Below the pieces are notes generated by a model. The model was not told the DNA's origin, did no database searches, and saw only the letters and a list, made by a program, of their open reading frames with translations. From JAQAZP01 sp032127265 (GTDB lineage: Bacteria; Acidobacteriota; JAQAZP01): a stretch of DNA of 64,000 nt. The stretch's first letter is position 1; each line of letters begins with the position of its first letter. The stretch is from NCBI GenBank assembly GCA_032127265.1, contig JAQAZP010000279.1, forward strand, positions 1 through 64,000, in the 5' to 3' direction. The translations under genes and the position numbers were made by a program. Shown piece by piece: positions 56,995-64,000 of this stretch.

Positions 56995-57543
56995 CTACTT
57001 CCAGTGGCCCACCGTGCGGAACGGCTCGTAGCTCATGAAGTCGGCGTGGTGGACGATGCAGGCCTCGGTGGTGCGCACCACCTTGTCGCCTTCGCCGGCG
57101 TGAGCGGCGATGATGTGGCAGACCGCCTCGGGAACCCCGCACTCCATGGCCAGGGCCACGCCGGTGAAGGGGTGGCGCAGATACTTGCCGGTCATGCCCA
57201 CCACCGACTTGCCGTCCTTCAGCTCGTACTCCAGCAGTTTGCCCACGTCGGCCAGGATCGCGCCGGCGATCACGGTATCCATGTGGATCGGCAGGCTGTC
57301 GCCGAAGAAGGCGATCATCGCCTTTGCCGAGTCGCGGGAAATATGGACCACGCAGCGCTTGTGATCCATGAAGGAGGCCGGGCAGTCCTTGACCAGCAGA
57401 GTGAAGGGGATCTCTTTCAGGTCCTCGCCGGTGAGCGCGCTGCGCTCCAGGGCCAACTCCCAGGTGCGGGCGGTTTTCTCCCGCAGGTCTTCGTCCTCGA
57501 TCCACTCAATCTCGGGCCACAGCTCCAGGAGTTCCTTGTTCAT
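56995..57543 (-). CDS. HD-domain phosphohydrolase-like protein
   Basis: 182 residues. HD fold pattern: first His in 'DHKRCVVHISRDSAKAMIAF', the central motif reads 'IAGAILADVGKLLEYEL' (Ala-Asp instead of His-Asp), then 'YLRHPFTGVALAMECGVP', 'VCHIIAAHAGEGD' and 'TEACIVHHADFMSYEP' with the last Asp. The missing central His would lower or alter metal binding, although the remaining His/Asp set is intact. Its substrate is unknown. ATG 57543 is preferred to 57552 because AAAGG sits 9 bases before it and touches the other. It is convergent with the adenosine-deaminase-like gene (8 bases apart). Confidence 0.8.
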   Translation of the reverse strand: MNKELLELWPEIEWIEDEDLREKTARTWELALERSALTGEDLKEIPFTLLVKDCPASFMDHKRCVVHISRDSAKAMIAFFGDSLPIHMDTVIAGAILADVGKLLEYELKDGKSVVGMTGKYLRHPFTGVALAMECGVPEAVCHIIAAHAGEGDKVVRTTEACIVHHADFMSYEPFRTVGHWK

Positions 57544-57634
57544 GGTGCTCATCCTTTGAATTCCTATTTCAGTCCATCCGAACAGCGAGCCGGCATTGTA
57601 ATAAACCCGCTTCCGGGCCGCAATGCCAATTCGC

Positions 57635-57663
57635 TTGAATCCGGGCCCATTGACCAGTACAAT
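57635..57663 (+). promoter_or_regulatory. Putative promoter of the SGNH-GH18-tag operon
   Basis: -35 TTGAAT (57635-57640), 17-base spacer, -10 TACAAT (57658-57663). Predicted start near 57670, about 46 bases before ATG 57716. Confidence 0.55.
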
Positions 57664-57715
57664 TTTTCTTTCACCGCTCCACCGTCTTCAACGGATTCCG
57701 CCGCACGAGGTTACC

Positions 57716-59137
57716 ATGGGTCTCGAACAGGTCCAGCCGGATTCGAACGGGGGCCGGCGCCTGGGCTTGTTGATCCTGGCGGCCTGGCTCGCCCCGGCCC
57801 TCTTTCCGGTGATTTCGGCCGCCGCGGAGCTGGCAACCACCAGCCGCCTGGGGCCCCAGCGGCTTCTCGCCCTGGCCGCCGGGCTGGTCTGGATCGGTCT
57901 CTTCATGCGGGCTTCCTGGCGCGCCCTGCTGCTGGAGCTGACCGGCCTGGTCCTGCGCCACACCGGATTCGTCCCTCCGGCCCTGGCCGCGCTGGCGGCG
58001 GCGGCCGTAGGATTCGGCGGGGGGAGAGGCCCCTTTGCCGCCGGTCTGGCCGTGGGGCTGATCCTGCTGGCCAGCGCTGCCGGGATATGGTCCCGCAACG
58101 TTGACCGTCGGCGCTTCCGGGGCCAGTCCGCGCTCATCGTCCTCTACCTGGTCCTCTTCCTGCTCCTCGACCTGTTCATCGGCGTCTTTGTCCTCCCCGG
58201 CCGCTCGCACAACAACCTCTTTGCGGTGCACGATCCGCAGCTGGGCTGGAAACTGCGGCCCGGCCTGGTGGTGCAGCGGGACAACCGGCTCTTCACCTCC
58301 CTCGAGGAAATCAACGGCGAGGGCTTCCGCGGCCCATGGCTGCCGGAAGCAAAGCCGGCGGGGACGAGGAGGATTGTCTGCCTCGGCGACTCGCACTCCG
58401 AGGCCTACACGGTGAACGACGACGAGACCTGGTCATCGCTGCTGGCCGGATTGCTCTCCCCCGGCGGGCCGGTGGAGATACTCAATCTTGGCGTGGGGGG
58501 ATACTCCACCGACCAGGAACTGCTGGCCTACGTGCACCACGGCCGCCGTCGCAAACCCGACCTGGTGCTGCTGCAGTTCTGCAGCAACGACATCCCCTTC
58601 AACGTGCTTCACCGCTACTGGCGGGGGCACAAACCCTGTTTTACACGTCACGGGTCGACACTGCTGCTGACCAATGTGCCGGTGCCCGATCTCAGCGACG
58701 CGGGTCTGGCCACCGGACCGCTGCTCCGCCACTCCTCCACCCTGCTCTTCGTCGAGTCGCTGCTGCGCCAGGTGGCACTGGGCCACGCGGTGCAGCGGGA
58801 GGTGGACATGGAGGAGGCGTGGGAGGTGACCCGCCTTTTGATCCGTGACCTAAACGCCATGGTGCGGGAGGACGGGGCACTGTTTGCCGTGTTCAACGCC
58901 GACCAGGAAAACCGGGAGACCGATCTCCGCCTGCGCCGTGTGCTGGCCGAACTGGACATCCCCTACCTCGAGACGTCCACGGCGTATGCCGGCGACTTCG
59001 ACGGCTACTGGGTGGCGGATCACTGGAACCGGGAGGGGCACCGGGCCATCGCCCGGACCCTGGCTCCGGAAGTGGCTCGGCTGCTCCCCGCCATCACCAC
59101 CACCGCTCAGGTTCGATCCGGGGAGCACGGACCATGA
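57716..59137 (+). CDS. Membrane-anchored SGNH/GDSL hydrolase
   Basis: 473 residues. The first about 170 residues hold four to five membrane helices ('LGLLILAAWLAPALFPVISA', 'LLALAAGLVWIGLFMRASW', 'LIVLYLVLFLLLDLFIGVFV'); the rest is an SGNH domain with block I 'IVCLGDSHSEAYTVND' (nucleophile Ser), block II 'EILNLGVGGYSTDQEL', block III 'LLQFCSNDIPFN' (Asn) and block V 'YWVADHWNREGH' (Asp, His). The domain faces the periplasm if helix parity holds. Such proteins are commonly O-acetyl esterases or transferases on envelope glycans. ATG 57716 has GAGG 5 bases upstream. It overlaps the GH18-like gene by 4 bases. Confidence 0.85.
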   Translation: MGLEQVQPDSNGGRRLGLLILAAWLAPALFPVISAAAELATTSRLGPQRLLALAAGLVWIGLFMRASWRALLLELTGLVLRHTGFVPPALAALAAAAVGFGGGRGPFAAGLAVGLILLASAAGIWSRNVDRRRFRGQSALIVLYLVLFLLLDLFIGVFVLPGRSHNNLFAVHDPQLGWKLRPGLVVQRDNRLFTSLEEINGEGFRGPWLPEAKPAGTRRIVCLGDSHSEAYTVNDDETWSSLLAGLLSPGGPVEILNLGVGGYSTDQELLAYVHHGRRRKPDLVLLQFCSNDIPFNVLHRYWRGHKPCFTRHGSTLLLTNVPVPDLSDAGLATGPLLRHSSTLLFVESLLRQVALGHAVQREVDMEEAWEVTRLLIRDLNAMVREDGALFAVFNADQENRETDLRLRRVLAELDIPYLETSTAYAGDFDGYWVADHWNREGHRAIARTLAPEVARLLPAITTTAQVRSGEHGP

Positions 59138-60150
59138 CCCGCCCGAAGACAGAGCGCGGACTGCTCCTGCGGAAAGCCGTAAAAATCATGGCCGCCACCT
59201 TCCTCGCCGGGTTCGTGGCTGCGGTGGCCTTCTGGATCATCTGGGAACCGCGCCCCGAGACCGAAACACGGTTCGACCGGGGGCTCAACGGCCTCTGGGC
59301 CGGCCACAAGTGGTTCACCGGGGTCTCGGTCCGCGGGGACGAGCCGGTAACCGAGGCCGACATGGACGCGTTCGCCGAAACCGTGGCCCGCCACGGCATC
59401 CGCTATGTCTACATCCATGTGGGTCCGGTGCAGCCGGACGGCACCATCGAGGACTCCCCCTCGCCCCTACTGGGCCGACTGATGGCGCGAAGCCCGGAAG
59501 TGATCCACCTGGCCTGGCTGGGCGCCCTCACCGGCAAACTGAACCTCGAGGACCCCCAGTGGCTGGAGCATTTCCTCGAGACGGCGGAGCGGATGATGGC
59601 CGCCGGCTTTGACGGCATCCACCTCGATTTCGAGCCGCTGCTGGACCACCACCCGGGTTACCTGGACCTGTTATCCGCCTTGAAAAAGCGCCTCGGCCCG
59701 GATGCGATCCTCAGCCACGCCACCCGGCGCAGCGGCCCCTTCGGCATTTCCCTCGGTTACATGGACCGCTACTTCTGGTCCGGCGATTTCTACCGCAAAA
59801 CCATGGCCCGCACCGATCAGACGGTGCTGATGGGCTATGACACCAGCCTCGGCACCACCGAGCACTACCTGGCCTTTATCGGCCACCAGACCCGTTTGCT
59901 GACCCGCTGGGGCTCGGCCTTCCCCGGCCACCAGGTGCTGATCGGCATCCCCTCCTACGAGGAGGGGAGCACAGCCTCGGACCCCCTGGTGGAAAACCTG
60001 GCCCACGGAGCGCTGGGTGTGCGCCGGGGACTGGAAAAGGAAGGCACCGATGGCGGCGCCTTCACCGGTGTGGCGGTCTACGCCAACTGGGTCACCGACC
60101 AGCGGGAGTGGGAGGATTTCCGTCACTTCTGGATGGAGGGTGCTGAATGA
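59134..60150 (+). CDS. Membrane-anchored GH18-like glycoside hydrolase domain protein
   Basis: 338 residues. One N-terminal membrane anchor ('IMAATFLAGFVAAVAFWIIW', about 19-38), then a TIM-barrel-like domain. 'GFDGIHLDFEPLLDHHPGYL' carries the GH18 DGxxxDxE arrangement (Asp160, Asp165, Glu167, with Glu as candidate acid), preceded by 'VSVRGDEPVTEADMDAFAET' and 'YVYIHVGPVQPDG' barrel strands. It probably acts on a GlcNAc-containing polymer such as peptidoglycan or an exopolysaccharide in the periplasm. It overlaps both neighbours by 4 bases (SGNH hydrolase upstream, tag downstream); pairing of an envelope esterase and glycosidase is sensible, the third gene less so. Confidence 0.75.
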   Translation: MTRPKTERGLLLRKAVKIMAATFLAGFVAAVAFWIIWEPRPETETRFDRGLNGLWAGHKWFTGVSVRGDEPVTEADMDAFAETVARHGIRYVYIHVGPVQPDGTIEDSPSPLLGRLMARSPEVIHLAWLGALTGKLNLEDPQWLEHFLETAERMMAAGFDGIHLDFEPLLDHHPGYLDLLSALKKRLGPDAILSHATRRSGPFGISLGYMDRYFWSGDFYRKTMARTDQTVLMGYDTSLGTTEHYLAFIGHQTRLLTRWGSAFPGHQVLIGIPSYEEGSTASDPLVENLAHGALGVRRGLEKEGTDGGAFTGVAVYANWVTDQREWEDFRHFWMEGAE

Positions 60151-60722
60151 CGGCGAAGAACACCATCAGGCGGTGCAGCTGGGCGGCCAACGAACGGACG
60201 ATCACCTACCATGACGAGGAGTGGGGCCTGCCGAATCACGACGACCGGCACCTCTTCGAGATGCTGATCCTCGAGGGGGCCCAGGCTGGCCTCAGCTGGG
60301 ACACGATCCTCAAAAAGCGTGCCGAGTATCGCAAGGTCTATCACAACTTCGATCCGCAGAAGGTGGCCCGCTTCAGCGAAAAGAAGATTGCCGCCCTGCT
60401 GGCCAACCCCGGCATCATCCGCAACCGGCTGAAGGTGCGGGCCTCGGTGGCCAACGCCAAAGCCTATCTCAAAGTGCAAAAGGAGTTCGGCTCCTTCGAC
60501 GCCTACCTCTGGGCCTTTGTGGGCGGCAAGCCGGTCCGCAATCGCTGGAAGACCCTGGCGGAAATCCCCGTAATAACCCCGGAAGCCGAAGCCCTGAGCA
60601 AGGACCTCGAGAAGCGGGGCTTCACCTTCGTGGGCCCCACCATCATCTATGCCTTGATGCAGGCCGTGGGGATGGTCAACGACCACACGGTGGACTGTTT
60701 TCGCCACCGCCAGGTGGGGTGA
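60147..60722 (+). CDS. tag: DNA-3-methyladenine glycosylase I
   Basis: 191 residues, typical length. It excises 3-methyladenine from alkylated DNA. Motifs: 'IRRCSWAANERTITYHDEEW' with the first zinc Cys and the YHDxEWG signature, 'LFEMLILEGAQAGLSWDTIL' (catalytic and substrate pocket Glu, Trp), 'FVGPTIIYALMQAVGMVNDH' and 'NDHTVDCFRH' with the last zinc His and Cys. GGAGG 7 bases upstream lies within the preceding gene, giving a 4-base ATGA overlap. It is the last gene of the SGNH-GH18-tag operon; a DNA repair gene in an envelope operon may be read-through placement only. Confidence 0.95.
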   Translation: MTAKNTIRRCSWAANERTITYHDEEWGLPNHDDRHLFEMLILEGAQAGLSWDTILKKRAEYRKVYHNFDPQKVARFSEKKIAALLANPGIIRNRLKVRASVANAKAYLKVQKEFGSFDAYLWAFVGGKPVRNRWKTLAEIPVITPEAEALSKDLEKRGFTFVGPTIIYALMQAVGMVNDHTVDCFRHRQVG

Positions 60723-60844
60723 ACGCGACAGCTGTGCGATAATGACGCCGGCCGCCCGGTCCGACCGGCGGCCGGACCAAGGTAAACCGCCCCCCAGGGC
60801 ACGTGAACAACCCATATATTCCTTCATCTCGACAGGTCACAATC

Positions 60845-62170
60845 ATGAGCACCAACCATCCACTGCTGAACATGCACCCCCAGGAATTCGTCCACTTCCT
60901 GCGCCGGGAGTTCATCCGCCGTTTCCACTTCGTCTATGACGCGGCCGCGAAGAAGATGACGGCCTCGCACCCGCATCTGCAGCCCATCGCCGACTTCATC
61001 CTCGCCGATCAAAGGGATTTCATGGGGCACGAGGGCGCGTTTTTCCAGGTCAGCCGCGATCACGACACCCTACAGGGAGCCTTTGTCCACCGCACCCGGC
61101 GCGGCCAGGCCGCCGGCGGTGTCCGCTACTGGCAATACGAGACCATGGAGGACTACCTGCGGGACGGCCTGCGGCTGGCCAAAGGCATGACCCGCAAGAA
61201 CGCTTTGGCCGGTCTCTGGTGGGGCGGCGGCAAGGGGGTGATGGCCCACAATCCCGGGGTGGACAAATACGACCCGGAGATCCGCGAGGTGATCTACCGT
61301 GAGTTCGGCGAGCTGATGACCGCCATCCGCGGCTGCTACGTCACCGCCGAGGACGTGGGGACCCACGTGGTGGACATGGCCAATGTCTTTGCCACCACCC
61401 GCTTCACTACCTGCATTCCCCAGGGACTGGGCGGCAGCGGCAATCCCTCGGTGCCCACGGCCCGCGGGGTTGTGGCCGGCATGGAAGCGGCCCTGGAGTA
61501 TCACGGCGAGGGAACCCTGGAGGGGAAGAAGGTGGCGGTGCAGGGGATGGGCAACGTGGCCGCCCCGCTGATCCGCTTTCTGCTGGAGAAGAAAGTGGCG
61601 CAGGTGGCGGCCTGCGACATCAACCCCGCCCTGACCGATGCCATCCGCCAGTCGTTCCCCGACGAGCTTGTGGAACCGCGGATCGTGGAACCGGGCGACA
61701 TTTCGATCTTCGGCGAGGAGTGCGACATCCTCTCCCCCTGCGCCTGCGGAGCGGTGCTCAACCCGGAGACCATCCCGATGATCCGGGCGAAAATCGTCTG
61801 CGGCGCGGCCAACAACCAGCTGGAAGACGCGGCCCGGGACGACCGGCTGCTCCACGACCGGGGCATCCTCTATGTCCCCGACTTCCTGACCAACCGCATG
61901 GGCATCGTCAACTGCGCCAACGAGCAGGACGGTGAGGTGACCCACGACCCGATGATCGAACGCCACCTGGAGCGGGAGTGGGAGCACTCGATCCACCAGG
62001 CCGCCACCCGGGTGTTCCGGCGCTCGAAAGAGAGCGGTGAGCCGCCGGCCCTGGTGGCCATGGCCCTGGCCGATGAGCTCTCCATGGAGGAGCACCCGAT
62101 CACCGGGCACCGCGGCCGGCAGATCATCGACTCGCTGGCCGCCAACAGCTGGTTCGAGGAGGACAACTGA
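60845..62170 (+). CDS. Glu/Leu/Phe/Val dehydrogenase
   Basis: 441 residues. Oxidative deamination of an amino acid with NAD(P). N-terminal dimerisation domain with 'GAFVHRTRRGQAAGGVRYWQ', catalytic Lys in 'LWWGGGKGVMAHNPG' (variant of the GGAKGG motif), and Asp in 'VTAEDVGTHVVDMANVF'. The Rossmann domain has 'KVAVQGMGNVAAPLIRFLLE', 'VAACDINPALTDAI', 'CDILSPCACGAVLNPETIPM', 'VCGAANNQLED' and 'LYVPDFLTNRMGIVNCANE'. Leu-dehydrogenase-like members share the shorter N-terminal domain, but the substrate cannot be told. ATG 60845; AGG lies 8 bases upstream. It is followed 4 bases later by the recD2 TTG start. Confidence 0.92.
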   Translation: MSTNHPLLNMHPQEFVHFLRREFIRRFHFVYDAAAKKMTASHPHLQPIADFILADQRDFMGHEGAFFQVSRDHDTLQGAFVHRTRRGQAAGGVRYWQYETMEDYLRDGLRLAKGMTRKNALAGLWWGGGKGVMAHNPGVDKYDPEIREVIYREFGELMTAIRGCYVTAEDVGTHVVDMANVFATTRFTTCIPQGLGGSGNPSVPTARGVVAGMEAALEYHGEGTLEGKKVAVQGMGNVAAPLIRFLLEKKVAQVAACDINPALTDAIRQSFPDELVEPRIVEPGDISIFGEECDILSPCACGAVLNPETIPMIRAKIVCGAANNQLEDAARDDRLLHDRGILYVPDFLTNRMGIVNCANEQDGEVTHDPMIERHLEREWEHSIHQAATRVFRRSKESGEPPALVAMALADELSMEEHPITGHRGRQIIDSLAANSWFEEDN

Positions 62171-62174
62171 AGCT

Positions 62175-64000
62175 TTGACCCCCGACGCACCAGCCGCACC
62201 AACCAAACCTGCCGAGCAACTGGAAGCCGTGCTGGACCACTTCGTTTACCGCAACGAGGACGACGGCTGGAGTGTGGTGCGGCTCTCGGTCCCCGGCCGG
62301 AAGGACACGGTGACCGCGGTGGGAAACTTCCTCGGCGTCCAGCCCGGAGAGAGCCTCAAGCTCACCGGCACCTGGGTCCGCGACCCCAAGTACGGCCGGC
62401 AGTTCAAGGCCGCGTCGTTCCAGTCGGTGCTCCCCGGCACCCTGGAAGGGATAGAGAAGTATCTCGGCTCGGGGCTGATCAAGGGCATCGGCAAGGTGAT
62501 GGCCGAACGGCTGGTCAAGGCCTTTGGCCAGCGGACCCTGGAGGTGATCGAGCGCAAGAGCAAGCGGCTCACCGAAGTGGAGGGCATCGGCAAGGTGCGG
62601 GCCCGGCTGATCCGCGAGTCATGGGCCGAGCAGCGGGAGATCAAGGACGTGATGATCTTCCTGCAGTCCTACTCCGTCTCCACCGCCTTCGCCATCCGGA
62701 TCTACAAGAAATACGGCAATGACGCGGTGCGCCTGGTGCGCGACAATCCCTACCGGCTGGCCACCGACTTCCACGGCATCGGTTTCAAGACCGCCGACCG
62801 GATTGCCACCAGCCTCGGGGTGGAGCCGGCGTCACCCCAGCGGGCCGAAGCCGGAACCCTGTTCACCCTGGGCCAGGCGTCGGAGGAAGGGCACGTCTTC
62901 GTGCCGGTGAAAGAGCTGGTCTCGCGCACGGCGGAGATGCTCGGCGTCCCGGAAGAGGTGGCGGCCGGCGCCGTGGAGGCCGCAGCCTGCGGGCGGGACT
63001 CGCGGCTGGTGGTGGAGAAAGGCGTGCTGCCCGACGACGACGCGGTCTTCCTCCGCCCGCTCCACGCCCGGGAGGACGGGGCGGCGAAACTGCTGCGCAA
63101 CCTGCTGGAAACACCGGTAACCCCGGTGGCCATCGACGTGCCGAAAGCGCTGGCCTGGTTCGAGGAGCGGCAGAAGATCGAGCTGGCCCAAAAACAGCGG
63201 GAGGCGATCAGCCGTGCCCTCACCGGCAAGGTGCTGGTGATCACCGGCGGCCCGGGCACCGGCAAGACCACCCTGGTCAAGGCGGTGATCAGCATCCTGG
63301 AAAAGAAGGGGCGGCGGATCCTGCTCTGCGCCCCTACCGGCAGGGCGGCCCAGCGGATGCAGGAGGCCACCGGCCGCGAAGCCAGGACCGTCCACCGCAT
63401 GCTGAAGTTCAACCCGCGGAACTTCGGCTTTGACCACAACAAGGACAACCCTTTGTCCGTCGACGTGCTGATCGTGGACGAGGTGTCGATGGTGGACATC
63501 TCGCTCTTCCACTCGATCCTCGCCGCCCTGCCCCCCTGGTGCCAGCTGATCCTGGTGGGCGACATGGACCAGCTGCCCTCGGTGGGTCCGGGCAGTGTGC
63601 TGCGCGACCTGATCCACTGCGGCGTCGTGGAGGTGGCCCGTTTGACGGAGATTTTCCGCCAAGCCCGGGAGAGTTCCATCGTGGTCAACGCTCACCTGAT
63701 CAACAAGGGCCAGGTGCCGAACCTCGAACTGGCCGGTGAAGACCTCGACTTCTTCTTCATCGAGCGCGACGAACCGGAAGAAGCCCTGGCCACCATCCTC
63801 GAGCTGGTGGGCCGCCGCATCCCTCAGCGCTTCCAATTCGACCCGGTGGACGACATCCAGGTCCTCTCACCGATGCACCGCGGCACCATCGGCACGGCGA
63901 ACCTCAACGTCGAGCTGCAGCAGCTGCTCAACCCCGAAGGGGCGGTGGTGGGCCCCGGGGCCAAAGGCTTCCGCATCGGTGACAAGGTGATGCAGGTACG
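62175..64000 (+). CDS. recD2: RecD-like ATP-dependent DNA helicase (RecD2), partial
   Basis: 608 codons visible; the 3' end lies outside the window. N-terminal OB-like domain 'VTAVGNFLGVQPGESLKLTG', helix-hairpin-helix pair 'GLIKGIGKVMAERLVKAFG' and 'EVEGIGKVRARLIRESW', helicase core with Walker A GGPGTGKTT (Lys364), motif Ia 'ILLCAPTGRAAQRMQEATG', Walker B 'VLIVDEVSMVD', motif III 'LILVGDMDQLPSVGPGSVL' and motif IV 'RLTEIFRQARESS'. This is the stand-alone RecD2/YrrC type (5'-3' helicase), not the RecBCD subunit. TTG 62175 is the only good start (GAGGAGG about 12 bases upstream), 4 bases after the dehydrogenase stop. Confidence 0.93.
   Translation, partial: MTPDAPAAPTKPAEQLEAVLDHFVYRNEDDGWSVVRLSVPGRKDTVTAVGNFLGVQPGESLKLTGTWVRDPKYGRQFKAASFQSVLPGTLEGIEKYLGSGLIKGIGKVMAERLVKAFGQRTLEVIERKSKRLTEVEGIGKVRARLIRESWAEQREIKDVMIFLQSYSVSTAFAIRIYKKYGNDAVRLVRDNPYRLATDFHGIGFKTADRIATSLGVEPASPQRAEAGTLFTLGQASEEGHVFVPVKELVSRTAEMLGVPEEVAAGAVEAAACGRDSRLVVEKGVLPDDDAVFLRPLHAREDGAAKLLRNLLETPVTPVAIDVPKALAWFEERQKIELAQKQREAISRALTGKVLVITGGPGTGKTTLVKAVISILEKKGRRILLCAPTGRAAQRMQEATGREARTVHRMLKFNPRNFGFDHNKDNPLSVDVLIVDEVSMVDISLFHSILAALPPWCQLILVGDMDQLPSVGPGSVLRDLIHCGVVEVARLTEIFRQARESSIVVNAHLINKGQVPNLELAGEDLDFFFIERDEPEEALATILELVGRRIPQRFQFDPVDDIQVLSPMHRGTIGTANLNVELQQLLNPEGAVVGPGAKGFRIGDKVMQV

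Overview
This window comes from a GC-rich Gram-negative bacterium. It encodes outer-membrane porins, an RND membrane-fusion lipoprotein, many secreted proteins and an ECF sigma/anti-sigma pair. Genes are tightly packed, with frequent 1, 4 or 8 base overlaps, and several promoters closely match the sigma-70 consensus (TTGACA-N17-TATAGT type). The mix of HAF-repeat, dockerin/FG-GAP and matrixin/PPC secreted proteins, S9 peptidase, RecD2 and ABC-2 permease fusions fits an environmental FCB-type candidate phylum (Krumholzibacteria or Eisenbacteria-like) or a neighbouring lineage. No rRNA or other marker in the window settles this, so the placement is inference. I found no tRNA, rRNA, CRISPR array, transposase or prophage.

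Layout. 0-5.5 kb: an ABM-like small protein, a secreted HAF-repeat protein and two outer-membrane porins. 5.6-11.5 kb: murB plus an S9 dipeptidyl-peptidase operon, then a sulfatase-like TPR lipoprotein on the other strand. 11.5-16.4 kb: a very large FAD/Fe-S oxidoreductase, and an ECF sigma, anti-sigma, YbjQ operon. 16.5-25.3 kb: an alpha/beta hydrolase, secreted dockerin and small periplasmic proteins, a B12/radical SAM protein, acylphosphatase, a methyltransferase, and DUF2752 and YIP1 membrane proteins.

25.4-39.6 kb is the most striking region: six consecutive plus-strand export genes. They are an ABC ATPase, an ABC-2 permease fused to a degenerate M1-peptidase domain and a golvesin-like domain, an RND adaptor lipoprotein, an RND pump, a 1587-residue RND pump fused to its own ABC ATPase domain, and a second ABC-2 permease. 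They look like a mixed proton-driven and ATP-driven envelope export machine, which I do not recognise as a described system.

39.6-42.7 kb: a cluster of repeats, then two paralogous small secreted proteins and a matrixin-type protease with an Asp third zinc ligand; the middle gene has a roughly 300-base structured leader. 42.8-51.9 kb: a DEAD-box helicase, a multi-domain hybrid histidine kinase, a radical SAM protein, pnp and a DUF2058 protein. 51.9-53.4 kb: repeat-rich intergenic DNA around a small secreted protein. 53.4-57 kb: an operon of isochorismatase-like, FAD oxidoreductase, short RlmN-like radical SAM and adenosine deaminase-like genes. 57-64 kb: an HD protein, an SGNH hydrolase, GH18-like and tag operon, a Glu/Leu dehydrogenase, and recD2, which runs off the window.

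Seven palindromic or repeat-like elements (6-52, 29746-29866, 39639-39699, 39702-39743, 51958-52046, 53030-53119, 53143-53180) sit between genes. At least two share a common architecture and may be REP-like or RAYT-mobilised elements.
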